From Polaribacter septentrionalilitoris (GTDB taxonomy: Bacteria; Bacteroidota; Bacteroidia; Flavobacteriales; Flavobacteriaceae): 64,000 nucleotides of DNA. The notes under the pieces were generated by a model. That model made no database searches, was not told the DNA's origin, and saw nothing but the letters and a program-made list of their open reading frames with translations. Location of the stretch: positions 124,001 through 188,000 of the forward strand of contig NZ_VRMJ01000046.1 of NCBI RefSeq assembly GCF_009832745.1. Direction: 5' to 3'. Shown piece by piece: positions 18,988 through 28,800 of this stretch (its first letter is position 1; each line of letters begins with the position of its first letter). The translations under genes and the position numbers were made by a program.

Positions 18988-21900
18988 TTAAAATGATACT
19001 CTTGCTCCAAAAGTATAAGTTCTAGTAAGAGGTGCACTACCAATATTTAGTTGACGAATATCTTTATTCTCACCAATTTCAAAAAGGTTTGTACCTTGTA
19101 AGTTAAAGCTAAGATCTTTTACACCGATGGCATCGCATAAATTTTTGGTAAACTCGTAAGTAAACTGAGCTCTATCTATCCTAAAGAAACTGTTATCGTA
19201 TAACCAAAATGTCGATGTTCTAAAATTATTTTGATTATTTCCTGCAGACAGTCTTGGAAAAGTTGCTGTATTTGCAGTTTGCGGAGTCCAACGCCCTAAA
19301 ACAACTTCAGAATATTTGTCATTTCCATTAGGACTATAATAGTTATTAAAGCCTGTTAATTTATTACCTAATGCTCCTGTTTGACCTGTTGCTAAAGCAA
19401 AAAGACTGAAATTTTTGTATTGTAATTTTAAATTAATACCATAGGTCCAAGGACTAGCTGATTGACCGATAGCAACTCTATCATCATTATCAATAATGTT
19501 ATCGTTGTTTTGGTCTCTATATTTTATATCTCCTGGTTGTACATCACCAAAACCTGGTACAGGTAAATTGTTATTTAGAATTAAATTTCCTTGTGCATCA
19601 GCGGTAAAATCAGCATCTGAATAAAAACCTAAGTCTTCAAGACCAAAAGTAGTAGATAACTCTCTACCTTGTCTATTTTGATAATCAAACTCATTTGTTT
19701 CAGATCTCTTAGATGCCTCTGTTTGACTGTATAACACGTTTGCTCCTAAAGCTATTGAAAAATCTTTGAAGTTTTTATTATACGTTGCTCCAACTTCAAA
19801 ACCAGTATATAAGTTGGCATTAAAATTATCTCTTGGTCTAAATGTTCCGTAATAAGACGGATACTGGTCAGTTAAAAAACCTAATTGTTTGTCTCTTTCG
19901 GTTCTAAAATAATTGGCTTCTATCCAAAGAGAATTCATTAAATAAGTTTCAAAACCTAAATTTAAATCAATACGTTCTTCGAAACCAAGGTTAGGATTAG
20001 CTCCCTGTGAAATATTTTGTCTTCTATTAGACTGTAAGCCGTCTGCCCAAGCAAAGTTTCCTCCCTCAGAATAATTTTCATCATATAAAAAATAACCAGG
20101 AACACCTATATCAGATTGAATAATACCTGCAGAAGCTTTTAACTTTAAATAATTAACAAAACTATTGTCTTTTAAGAAATCTTCTTCACTTAAAATGTAA
20201 CCCAAACCAACTGTTGGAGAAAAGCCTCCTCTATTACCCTCTGGTAATTTTATAGAATGTACATAAGCTCCTGAAAAGTCTGCATAAAATTTCTTTTTGT
20301 AATCATAAGTCATTTGAAATCCAAAATGCGCATCTTTATCTGTTTGAATTCTTGCTGATCTATTATCTGAGTTAAAATAACCTAAAACAGTAGTATTGAT
20401 TGAATGATTGTTTGCAAACGTTTTTTGGTAATTTACTAGACCATAAAACGCTAAACGAGATACAAAACCATTGGATTGAACGTTTTCTGAAAGATCTCTA
20501 AGGTCTTCACCAAAAGCGTCTAGTCCAGTTACTTTTCCATTTACAAAAGAGGTAGGAGTATAAACTCTAAACCTATTTTGGATAGAAGTCGTATAAGATT
20601 CAAAAAAGTCAAAACTTAAATATGTTTTTGCAGTTAAGCCTTCGGTTATTGCAGATAAATCAAAATTTATTGCATTATTAAATTGAGTTCCACGAACCAC
20701 ATTATTTCTAAAACCACCTCCTATAGATAATGCAATAGGTGCATCTACACCAAGTTGTTGCGCAGTACCTAATAAATTACCATTAAATACTGAAGCTCCT
20801 GCTAATAATTCTTGTAATTCTGGATTATTGCTTGCATCAATACTACTTAAAGGTATTAAAGGTGCATAATCAAAAGGTAAAAAACTAGTAGCTTGGTTAA
20901 AAATATTTGCTCTAGGCCCTTTATCGTTTCTTAATAGAAAAACACCATCAATGCTACTGGTAATCCAATCGTTTACTTTAAAATCTATATTACCTCTTAT
21001 GTTAAAACGATTGTTTCCTGGGTTGATTTCATCATTGATATCTACCCAACCTTGATTGTAGAACCATCCAGCATTCACATAATATTGTGATTTTTCATTA
21101 CCTCCAGAAAATTCCGCAACAACATTGGTATTAGATACAAAAGGTTGTACAAAATCGTACAAATCTACATCTGGAAATTCAATAGGATTTAAACCATTTC
21201 TTGTGTTAGCAATAGGGTTTCTAGCATCATTTCTAAAAAGACTGGTATCATCTGGAGAAACTCCATCATTAATTCTTGCTTCATCACGAAGCACCATAAA
21301 AGAAGCCGCATCAAGATAATTAGGCGTTGATATTGGTGTACTTATACCAGAACGCATATTCACATTCACCACTTTCTTATTTATTTTACCACGTTTAGTG
21401 TTGATAATAATAACACCATCTCTACCTTGGCTACCATATAATGCAACTGAATTGGCATCTTTAAGAACGGTAATTTGCTCTACTTCTTCCATGTTTAGTA
21501 CATTTGGGTCACGACCAAAAACACCGTCAATTACAAAAAGTGCATTTCCAATCCCTCTAATGTTTGAAGAGCCTCTAACACCAGGAGTTAATCCTGCTAT
21601 ATAACTTCTAACAAATTGTGTATTGTCGTAAGTTAATCTGTCATTAGGGTTAACCGAAGATACAGCTCCAGTAATTTCTCTACTAAACTTAGAACTAACA
21701 CCCATCTTTATCATATCGTCTTCAGACGCTAAAAACTGAGATTTTACAAGGGTAATTTTATCAGTTATATTTGCAATACTTATCAGTTGTGATTCATACC
21801 CCTTTTTTTGTATTACCAAGCTGGTCCCATCTTTCGGTGATATTTTGAACAAACCTAAAGTGTTGGTGGATGCTTGAGTTCCTTTTGAACCATAAATAGT

Positions 21901-22044
21901 AACGTCACTTATAGGGTTCCCTTGTTCGTCAACAACAGTTGCTGATATTTCTATGCCAGATGATTGGGCAATAACTCCTCCACTGTATAATAACACAGAG
22001 AAGAACACGAGTGCAAACAGCCTATTTTTTATATTTATCTTCAT
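18988..22044 (-). CDS. SusC/RagA-family TonB-dependent transporter, second pair
   Basis: 1,018 residues with a signal peptide (about 1-26, GGVIAQ). A carboxypeptidase-D-like regulatory domain (about 30-110) is followed by a plug domain (RSYIAGLTPGV ... IRGIGNALFVIDGV ... VEQITVLKDANSVALYGSQGRDGVIIINTKRGK) and a beta-barrel ending in YTFGARVSF. It would import oligosaccharides across the outer membrane. The expected TonB-box sequence (EIVVIGYG type) is replaced by a diverged segment near DDMIKMGVSS, unlike the first SusC. It sits between the two SusD genes in a continuous operon. Confidence 0.93.
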   Translation of the reverse strand: MKINIKNRLFALVFFSVLLYSGGVIAQSSGIEISATVVDEQGNPISDVTIYGSKGTQASTNTLGLFKISPKDGTSLVIQKKGYESQLISIANITDKITLVKSQFLASEDDMIKMGVSSKFSREITGAVSSVNPNDRLTYDNTQFVRSYIAGLTPGVRGSSNIRGIGNALFVIDGVFGRDPNVLNMEEVEQITVLKDANSVALYGSQGRDGVIIINTKRGKINKKVVNVNMRSGISTPISTPNYLDAASFMVLRDEARINDGVSPDDTSLFRNDARNPIANTRNGLNPIEFPDVDLYDFVQPFVSNTNVVAEFSGGNEKSQYYVNAGWFYNQGWVDINDEINPGNNRFNIRGNIDFKVNDWITSSIDGVFLLRNDKGPRANIFNQATSFLPFDYAPLIPLSSIDASNNPELQELLAGASVFNGNLLGTAQQLGVDAPIALSIGGGFRNNVVRGTQFNNAINFDLSAITEGLTAKTYLSFDFFESYTTSIQNRFRVYTPTSFVNGKVTGLDAFGEDLRDLSENVQSNGFVSRLAFYGLVNYQKTFANNHSINTTVLGYFNSDNRSARIQTDKDAHFGFQMTYDYKKKFYADFSGAYVHSIKLPEGNRGGFSPTVGLGYILSEEDFLKDNSFVNYLKLKASAGIIQSDIGVPGYFLYDENYSEGGNFAWADGLQSNRRQNISQGANPNLGFEERIDLNLGFETYLMNSLWIEANYFRTERDKQLGFLTDQYPSYYGTFRPRDNFNANLYTGFEVGATYNKNFKDFSIALGANVLYSQTEASKRSETNEFDYQNRQGRELSTTFGLEDLGFYSDADFTADAQGNLILNNNLPVPGFGDVQPGDIKYRDQNNDNIIDNDDRVAIGQSASPWTYGINLKLQYKNFSLFALATGQTGALGNKLTGFNNYYSPNGNDKYSEVVLGRWTPQTANTATFPRLSAGNNQNNFRTSTFWLYDNSFFRIDRAQFTYEFTKNLCDAIGVKDLSFNLQGTNLFEIGENKDIRQLNIGSAPLTRTYTFGARVSF

Positions 22045-22091
22045 TTTATTTTTAATATTTTAATTAGTTAAACCAATTTTATTTAAACTAC

Positions 22092-23981
22092 CTACCAACC
22101 TGGGTTTTGTGGAAATCCTTCATAAAATTGTGTTTGGTTGACTTGAAATGGCAGCCAATAATGTTTAGGATATTCGCAGACTCTTTCTGTAAGTAAAACT
22201 TCTTCAAAAAATGTCCAATCTTTATCATATCTTAGTTCTGTTTTCCTTTTATACTTAGGTAAGTGAGCTACTCCCCAACGACGAATATCAAGCCATCTAT
22301 GCGATTCAAAAGACAATTCTACAGCTCTTTCTCGTCTTAGCTCATCCATAAATTTTTTACTATCTGCAACAATTGCAGGATTAATATTTGGTATACCAGC
22401 TCTAGTCCTAATTTTATTAATAACTTGTTCTGCAGTTAAATTGAAAGAATTTGGCGCAGAAGTTGCCCCTCTAGAAACATGAAGCGCTTCAGCATACATT
22501 AAGTACACATCGGTTAATCTCATAGACAATAACATTCCTCTATATTGACCTAAAATTCTATTACCTACGTTAGTATGATACTCTCCATTATCATTTTTTG
22601 GATAAAATTTCTTATAAAGATAACCCGTTTTAGAATTATTTTGTCTACGATGCTGACCAGGATTTCCTGCATTGTCAGTAAAATACATAGCAAGTGATCT
22701 ATGCACTGCAGGAATACTTGCTCTTGTTCCAATAACATCTCTGTCTGAAAAAATCCATTCGTAATAACGAGGATCACGATTATCAAATGGTCTAAGCGGG
22801 TTATAAGTTGGTGGTCCGTAAACGCCACTTAAATCATCTTCTATTGACAACCCATTTGCCATACCAAAGTTATTGTTTATAAAACTATGTGTTACACTGG
22901 CACATTGTGTACCCCCTCCTGCAATATCTCTAGGAATACCATGAGACATAAAACTGTTAGATTGAAATGGGTTTGAAGCTCCATTAGCAGTAAATATAAA
23001 TTCTCTAGCTTCTGGAACTAATCCTGGCATAGTATTTTGTGGTGTATTCCACAACACTTTAGTGTAATCTTCCATATTTTGTGCAAAACTATACGTAGAA
23101 CCATCTAATTTTAAAACTTCAGCAAAATCATCAACAGCCATGGCCGCAAGTTCTTTATCGTAGGTGTATGGGTCAATTCCTGGTGCGTTATTAAAAAACA
23201 TTAAAGGGCTTGCTGCTAATAATAAATTTTTTCCTTTATAAGCATAGGCAATACTTTTTGTTAATCTGTTCGCATTATTTCCAATAGTTAGCTGTCCATA
23301 AGGTTCATTATCCCAATTGTCAGGCAATAATTGTATAGCTTTTTTGTAGTCTTCATCTGCTAGAAGTGCTACCTCTTTATAGGTTGCTGGACGAGGTATC
23401 TCAATAACACCTTCTAAAACTTCGTTGATATAAGGAAAACGCCCCCAATACTTCATTATTTGGTTATGGAAATAAGCTCTAAAAAAGTAGGCCTGACCAA
23501 GAGCAACATTTTTTTCCTCTTGACTAAGACCAACCATTAAGTCTTCATTTTTTATAACTATGTTAGCCTTACGGATGCCAGATAAACTACCGAGCCATAC
23601 TTTTGGTTGTGCTCTACCGTTATTATTACTGGTATCTCCAAAAGGTCGATTACTACCAAACCTTGTGCCTCTACCTAAAAAACTTAGTGTATTATTTATC
23701 CAATTATCAAGTTCTCCTCGATCTACTCTAGCAGAGAATTTAAAGCTTGCATTTTCAAAAATCTCATCTCCCAAAAGATGCTCACTAAAAGTATGATTCT
23801 GAGTACCAGGATTAACCATTAAAGCATACATTTCTTCTACAAAGCCCTGTGTTCCATCAAAACTTGAAAAAACTTCTTCTTCAGTTAATACAGCTTGCGG
23901 TGCAATGTCTAAATATTCCTCACAGGAAGACAAAAACAACAATCCAAAAACGAAAAATATTTTTATTTTAAAAAATTTCAT
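22092..23981 (-). CDS. SusD/RagB-family glycan-binding lipoprotein, first pair
   Basis: 629 residues with a lipoprotein signal (LLFLSSC). N-terminal SusD motifs (YLDIAPQAVLTEEEVF, ALGQAYFFRAYFHNQIMKYWG) and C-terminal motifs (MDELRRERAVELSFESHRWLDIRRWG, HYWLPFQVNQTQF) are clear. It is longer than the usual SusD of about 500-550 residues. It forms the lid of the SusC encoded 11 bases upstream. The two SusD proteins are clearly paralogous but diverged. Confidence 0.93.
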   Translation of the reverse strand: MKFFKIKIFFVFGLLFLSSCEEYLDIAPQAVLTEEEVFSSFDGTQGFVEEMYALMVNPGTQNHTFSEHLLGDEIFENASFKFSARVDRGELDNWINNTLSFLGRGTRFGSNRPFGDTSNNNGRAQPKVWLGSLSGIRKANIVIKNEDLMVGLSQEEKNVALGQAYFFRAYFHNQIMKYWGRFPYINEVLEGVIEIPRPATYKEVALLADEDYKKAIQLLPDNWDNEPYGQLTIGNNANRLTKSIAYAYKGKNLLLAASPLMFFNNAPGIDPYTYDKELAAMAVDDFAEVLKLDGSTYSFAQNMEDYTKVLWNTPQNTMPGLVPEAREFIFTANGASNPFQSNSFMSHGIPRDIAGGGTQCASVTHSFINNNFGMANGLSIEDDLSGVYGPPTYNPLRPFDNRDPRYYEWIFSDRDVIGTRASIPAVHRSLAMYFTDNAGNPGQHRRQNNSKTGYLYKKFYPKNDNGEYHTNVGNRILGQYRGMLLSMRLTDVYLMYAEALHVSRGATSAPNSFNLTAEQVINKIRTRAGIPNINPAIVADSKKFMDELRRERAVELSFESHRWLDIRRWGVAHLPKYKRKTELRYDKDWTFFEEVLLTERVCEYPKHYWLPFQVNQTQFYEGFPQNPGW

Positions 23982-23992
23982 AATTATTCTGT

Positions 23993-26900
23993 TTAAAAAT
24001 TTAAATTGAAACCAAAATTATACGTGACAAGAGTAGGGTAATCTCCTCTAAAACGAGAATCTGCAGTTAAACTACTATTAAACTCTCTATCATCAGGTAA
24101 ATCTGTCCATAAAAAAAGATTATTACCATTAGCAAATAACTTTAATGAACTAACCCCTAATTTTTTACACGCACTTTTAGGAACCTGATAACTAAGTGCA
24201 ACACTTCTTAATCTAACTACAGATGCATCAAATAAACTTCTTCTAGGATCTGTGGTTCCTTGGCCTACTCCATATCCAGGTAAAGTTCTTGTTGCAGTAG
24301 GATTATCTTTAGTCCAATAATCTAACTCGTGAACGAAGAAAGTATCCGATTGATTAGAAAACGTTCTACTAGTGTAGGTTCTTGATGCATTTTGACTTCC
24401 ATAAAGCTGAGCAGAAATACTCCAAGCTTTATATCTTGCACCTAAATTAGCAGTCCAAAATCTTTGTGGTTGATTACCATAGCCATATGGTACGTTATCA
24501 AAATTACCATTATATACTCCATCTCCATCATAATCATTTACATTATAATAGCCAGCACGTGTAAATTCCTGACCATTTACTCTTGGCGTAGAACTATAAA
24601 TATCATCCCAATTAGTTAGTATAGCGTCTGGTATACCAGATCTAGGTTGCTGTATTGGAAACCCTGCTGCTTTTAAATAATCAGGTGCTAATGCCGGATC
24701 TTCCCTATCAATAACTTTATTTATTGCTTGGTTAAAATTAAACCTAGCATTTAAATTTAAACCATTGTCAAACGTATGGTTAACTCCTATAACAATTTCA
24801 TAACCTCTTACTTCAGTTTTACCCCTATTAAATGGTGGAGGTGTAGCTCCAATCAAATCTGGAACAGCTCTTTGACTACCAGGAATTAATATATTACTTC
24901 GATTTTCTCTGAAATACGAAAACTCTCCAGTAATCTTATTATTCAATACACCCATTTCAACTGCAAAATCATACTTTTCTGAAGTTTCCCATTGTAAATT
25001 TGGATTCCCAATACTTAATTGTTGAAAAAACTGATATGGCGACCTTTGTCTTGATTGACCTTGACCGGATTGTATGTATGCTCCTGGAGATGTACCCCAT
25101 AGTTGCTGGTATGCAAATCTAGCTCCTCCATTATCACTACCTATTTGACCATAAGAACCTCTAAATTTTAGCTTGTTTAACCATTTCACATCACTCATAA
25201 AATCCTCATTGGAAACAATCCAACCAGCTCCTACTGCAGGGAAAAGATCGAAACGGAAATCTGGCCCATACTTTTCTGAACCATTATAAGCACCACTTAC
25301 ATCAAGCAAATACCTATCGTCGAAAGAATACTGTACTCTACCAACCCAATCCTCTCTAAGTACAGGGAACTGACTACCAGTAGCTCTTTGCTGACGTCTA
25401 AAAAGAGCTAATACACTTACATCATGCTTCTCATCAAAAGTTCTGCTATAATTTAAAGAAAGATCGTAGGTTATGTTTCGACGTATCCTACTGTTAGGAA
25501 TGTCAGCAGAACCATAAGTCCAAGGGGTAGGAACATACGCAAAATCGTTTGTTCCGTTTGGAGATTCTATAATTTCATTAAAAAATTCATCAAAAATACG
25601 ATACCTTACATTTTCCTGACCATCTCCTCCTGGATCCCTTAGACTTTGATTACTTACTGACTGATTATCAAACGAAAAGGCACCTTTAAAAGACAAGCCT
25701 TTTGTTATAAAGTCTAAATTCTGCCTTAATATAAAATCTGTTGTTATATTAAATGTTCTAGTAGTTGTAAACCCCGTGTTTGTTAATTGTACAATAGGAT
25801 TCGAATTTGCAAAAATATCTGTTTGATCTCTACCAAAATAACCATCAGGAAAAACTGGTGAGTAAATATTTGGAGCAAGTTCATAAATACTATTTGTAAT
25901 TAGATTTAAGTTTCCAGGAGATTTTTGTATTCCTAGAAAACCACCAAGATTTACTGAAAATTGTGTTGTTTCTGTAATATTAAAATCGAGATTACTTCTA
26001 AAGTTAAATCTATCGTAAGCAAACTCACTTTCATATCCTTTACCATTATCATACCTAGCTCCGTCAAAAATATCAGATACTTTTTGATATGCCAAACTAC
26101 CAAAATATTTAGAATTATCTCCACCACCTCTTACAGATAAATTTATACGATAATCTACTGCATAATCTTTTGTTATTGCATCTTCCCAATTTACATTAGG
26201 ATATACTAGTGCGTCTTGCTCATTTCTAGGAAAACGATGCAAGTTTACAATTTCTTGTGGGCGATAATTATTCCACAAAGCCTCATCATAAGCTAACTCT
26301 CTTAAAACAGCCCTATTTGATTGCGTAATCGCATCGAAAGCATCTAATTTTCCTGGCAACCTAGAAACTGTTCTCATTGTTGTATTAGCGGTAAGTGATA
26401 ATTGAGCTTTTCCTGTTTTACCCCTTTTGGTGGTAAGTAATACAACTCCATCTGCACCCTGTACACCATAAACAGCTGTCGCAGAAGCATCTTTTAAAAC
26501 TGAAATATTTTCGATGTCGTTAAAATCGATATTATCAATATCCCTAGGAACACCATCTACTAGTATTAAGGGCTGTCCATTACCATTCCAAGAAGACTGA
26601 CCACGAACAAATAACTGCATGTCATTTCTTCCTGGAACACCACTACCTTGTATAGCAACAACACCAGGTAAAGCACCTTGTAATGCTTCTTGAACATTGG
26701 TTACACCCAGGTTTGCTTCTTGTAGTTCCGCTCCTTTTATTTGAGAAATTGCACCAACAACACTCGCTTTCTTCTGTGTTCCATAACCTATGACAACAAT
26801 TTCATCTAAGGTTTCTGATGATTCACTTAAAGACACATTAATTACCTTCCTGCCTTTTACTGGAATCTCTAACGTTTTAAAACCCAGATACGAAAACACT

Positions 26901-27142
26901 AATGTTTTTTCTCCTGTTTTTAACGTAATTTTGTAATTACCGTCGAAATCTGAACTTGTTCCGTTTCTAGTTCCTTTTTGTAAAATACTAACCCCTGGCA
27001 AAAGATTACCATCTTTGTCGGTAACAGTACCAGATAGTTTCTCTTGAGCTAATACATTAAAATTTGTAAAGCCCGAGAGCACAAGAACAATAATAAACGC
27101 TAATCTCAATGAAGGATTTCGTTTTTTAATAGTTTTTTTCAT
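23993..27142 (-). CDS. SusC/RagA-family TonB-dependent transporter, first pair
   Basis: 1,049 residues from the ATG at 27142, where MKKTIKKRNPSLRLAF starts a good signal peptide ending in NVLAQ. The frame also has an ATG at 27187 whose 15 extra residues would spoil the signal. Domains: CarboxypepD_reg (KLSGTVTDKDGNLLPGVSILQKG), TonB box DEIVVIGYG, plug (LQGALPGVVAIQ ... LILVDGVPRDID ... ISVLKDASATAVYGVQGADGVVLLTTKRGK) and a barrel ending TLVTYNFGFNLNF. It is the first gene of the SusC-SusD-SusC-SusD-DUF1735 unit and is preceded by a copy of the PUL motif 103 bases upstream of the chosen start. Confidence 0.94.
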   Translation of the reverse strand: MKKTIKKRNPSLRLAFIIVLVLSGFTNFNVLAQEKLSGTVTDKDGNLLPGVSILQKGTRNGTSSDFDGNYKITLKTGEKTLVFSYLGFKTLEIPVKGRKVINVSLSESSETLDEIVVIGYGTQKKASVVGAISQIKGAELQEANLGVTNVQEALQGALPGVVAIQGSGVPGRNDMQLFVRGQSSWNGNGQPLILVDGVPRDIDNIDFNDIENISVLKDASATAVYGVQGADGVVLLTTKRGKTGKAQLSLTANTTMRTVSRLPGKLDAFDAITQSNRAVLRELAYDEALWNNYRPQEIVNLHRFPRNEQDALVYPNVNWEDAITKDYAVDYRINLSVRGGGDNSKYFGSLAYQKVSDIFDGARYDNGKGYESEFAYDRFNFRSNLDFNITETTQFSVNLGGFLGIQKSPGNLNLITNSIYELAPNIYSPVFPDGYFGRDQTDIFANSNPIVQLTNTGFTTTRTFNITTDFILRQNLDFITKGLSFKGAFSFDNQSVSNQSLRDPGGDGQENVRYRIFDEFFNEIIESPNGTNDFAYVPTPWTYGSADIPNSRIRRNITYDLSLNYSRTFDEKHDVSVLALFRRQQRATGSQFPVLREDWVGRVQYSFDDRYLLDVSGAYNGSEKYGPDFRFDLFPAVGAGWIVSNEDFMSDVKWLNKLKFRGSYGQIGSDNGGARFAYQQLWGTSPGAYIQSGQGQSRQRSPYQFFQQLSIGNPNLQWETSEKYDFAVEMGVLNNKITGEFSYFRENRSNILIPGSQRAVPDLIGATPPPFNRGKTEVRGYEIVIGVNHTFDNGLNLNARFNFNQAINKVIDREDPALAPDYLKAAGFPIQQPRSGIPDAILTNWDDIYSSTPRVNGQEFTRAGYYNVNDYDGDGVYNGNFDNVPYGYGNQPQRFWTANLGARYKAWSISAQLYGSQNASRTYTSRTFSNQSDTFFVHELDYWTKDNPTATRTLPGYGVGQGTTDPRRSLFDASVVRLRSVALSYQVPKSACKKLGVSSLKLFANGNNLFLWTDLPDDREFNSSLTADSRFRGDYPTLVTYNFGFNLNF

Positions 27143-27244
27143 TTTTAAATTCGATTTAAAATAAATTAATTGGTCGATTAAGTGCATTTGTTAAAACACT
27201 GTTAAAAATCAATATACAATTTTACAAAACTTTAATACTTTGTG

Positions 27245-27261
27245 TATCCTGTACTATACTG
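27245..27261 (-). promoter_or_regulatory. PUL direct-repeat motif, copy 3
   Basis: Plus-strand text is TATCCTGTACTATACTG: TATCCTG and TATACTG with a 10-base period. It begins 103 bases upstream of the SusC start at 27142, the same distance as copy 1 from its gene. It also lies 131 bases upstream of divergent uxaC, so it could influence both. Confidence 0.65.
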
Positions 27262-27336
27262 AAATCTATATTATTTTACCTTATTTATATTAAATATTAA
27301 TTTAACTCTTTCTCTGTATTGTAGTTAAAGAGATCT

Positions 27337-27344
27337 TATATTTG
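27337..27344 (+). promoter_or_regulatory. Candidate -7 box for uxaC
   Basis: TATATTTG fits the Bacteroidota TAnnTTTG element and lies 47 bases before the uxaC ATG. The nearest TTG (27319-27321) is only 15 bases away, shorter than usual, so the -33 element is uncertain. No palindrome like the 37.6-kb operators is present here. Confidence 0.45.
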
Positions 27345-27391
27345 TATCCTATAATTTAATTTGTTTAATCAACGTGTAAAATAAACACAAA

Positions 27392-28795
27392 ATGAATTCA
27401 TTTCTCAAAGAAGATTTTTTACTTCAAAGCAATTTTGCAAAATCATTATATCATAATTTTGCAAAGTCATTACCAATTATTGATTATCATAATCACCTAT
27501 CTCCACAACAGATAGCTGAAGATACTCAATTTGAAAACATCACCCAAGTTTGGTTGTATGGAGACCACTACAAATGGCGTGCAATGCGTGCATTTGGAAT
27601 TGATGAAAAATACATTACTGGTAATGCTACTGATAAAGAAAAATTCTTAAAATGGGCAGAAGTAGTGCCTTATACCATTAAGAACCCTCTATTTCACTGG
27701 ACTGCTTTAGAGCTAAAGGCTTATTTTGATATTGATGAAATTTTGACTCCTCAGAATGCTGAGGAAATTTACGAAAAGACGTCAAAAATCTTACAACAAA
27801 AATCGCACTCTGCAAACGGATTATTAAAATTGCAAAATGTAGAAAGTTTGTGTACTACAGATGATCCTGCAGATTCTTTAGAATATCATATTGCTATTCA
27901 AAAAGATGCTTCAAAAGTTCAGGCATTCCCTACTTTTAGACCTGATAATTCTTTTGCTGTTGAAAACACCAAAACTTATAATGAATATTTAACTAAACTT
28001 GAAAAAGTATCGAAGGTTAACATACATAATTATGATGATTTATTAAAGGCTTTAGAAAGTAGGATTAACTTCTTTAATAATAATGGAGGTAGATTATCTG
28101 ATCATGGTTTTGAGCAGTTGTCGTTTTTTGAAAGTGACATTTATGATATACAAACCCTCTTTAACAAAGTAAAAGACAATCAAGCTTTAACTTTAGAAGA
28201 AGTTAATTTCTTTAAATTTAAAACAGTAATTGAACTTTGTAAAATGTACCACAAAATTGGCTGGACACAGCAGTTTCACTTAGGTGCAATTAGAAATAAT
28301 AACAAAAGATTACTAGATGAACTGGGTCCAGATACTGGTTTTGATTCTATAGGTGATTTTTCTCAAGCTCGTGCATTAAGTGGTGTTTTAAATAAATTAG
28401 ATAGCACAAATCAATTGGCAAAAACAATCGTATATAATTTAAATCCAGCAGATAGTGAAGTTTTTGCAACTATGGTTGGAAATTTTAATGATGGTACTAT
28501 TAAAGGGAAAATGCAATATGGTGCTGCTTGGTGGTTTTTAGACCAAAAAGATGGCATGGAAAAACAAATAAATGCCTTATCTAATTTAGGTTTGTTGTCT
28601 TGTTTTGTAGGAATGTTAACAGATTCTAGAAGTTTTTTATCTTTTCCAAGACACGAATATTTTAGAAGAATTTTATGTAATGTAATTGGTACTGATGTTG
28701 AAAATGGAGAATTACCTGCTGATGAAACTTTTTTAGGTAAAATTGTTAGCAATATTTGTTATCATAATGCAAAAAACTATTTCAACTTTAAATAA
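27392..28795 (+). CDS. uxaC: Glucuronate isomerase
   Basis: 467 residues, the usual length for UxaC. PIIDYHNHLSPQQIAED near residue 33 contains the metal-binding His-x-His of this amidohydrolase-like family, and TDDPADSLEYH, AFPTFRPD, QFHLGAIRNNN and KMQYGAAWWFLDQ are typical blocks. It converts D-glucuronate to D-fructuronate (and galacturonate to tagaturonate) in the cytoplasm, feeding the SDR and uxuA at 35.5-37.5 kb. First gene of a two-gene rightward unit, divergent from the SusCD operon. Confidence 0.95.
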   Translation: MNSFLKEDFLLQSNFAKSLYHNFAKSLPIIDYHNHLSPQQIAEDTQFENITQVWLYGDHYKWRAMRAFGIDEKYITGNATDKEKFLKWAEVVPYTIKNPLFHWTALELKAYFDIDEILTPQNAEEIYEKTSKILQQKSHSANGLLKLQNVESLCTTDDPADSLEYHIAIQKDASKVQAFPTFRPDNSFAVENTKTYNEYLTKLEKVSKVNIHNYDDLLKALESRINFFNNNGGRLSDHGFEQLSFFESDIYDIQTLFNKVKDNQALTLEEVNFFKFKTVIELCKMYHKIGWTQQFHLGAIRNNNKRLLDELGPDTGFDSIGDFSQARALSGVLNKLDSTNQLAKTIVYNLNPADSEVFATMVGNFNDGTIKGKMQYGAAWWFLDQKDGMEKQINALSNLGLLSCFVGMLTDSRSFLSFPRHEYFRRILCNVIGTDVENGELPADETFLGKIVSNICYHNAKNYFNFK

Positions 28796-28800
28796 TACAT

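Noticed and set aside
27143..27187. Upstream ATG for the first SusC gene
   Set aside because: It would add 15 residues before a complete signal peptide. The ATG at 27142 gives the normal SusC N-terminus.
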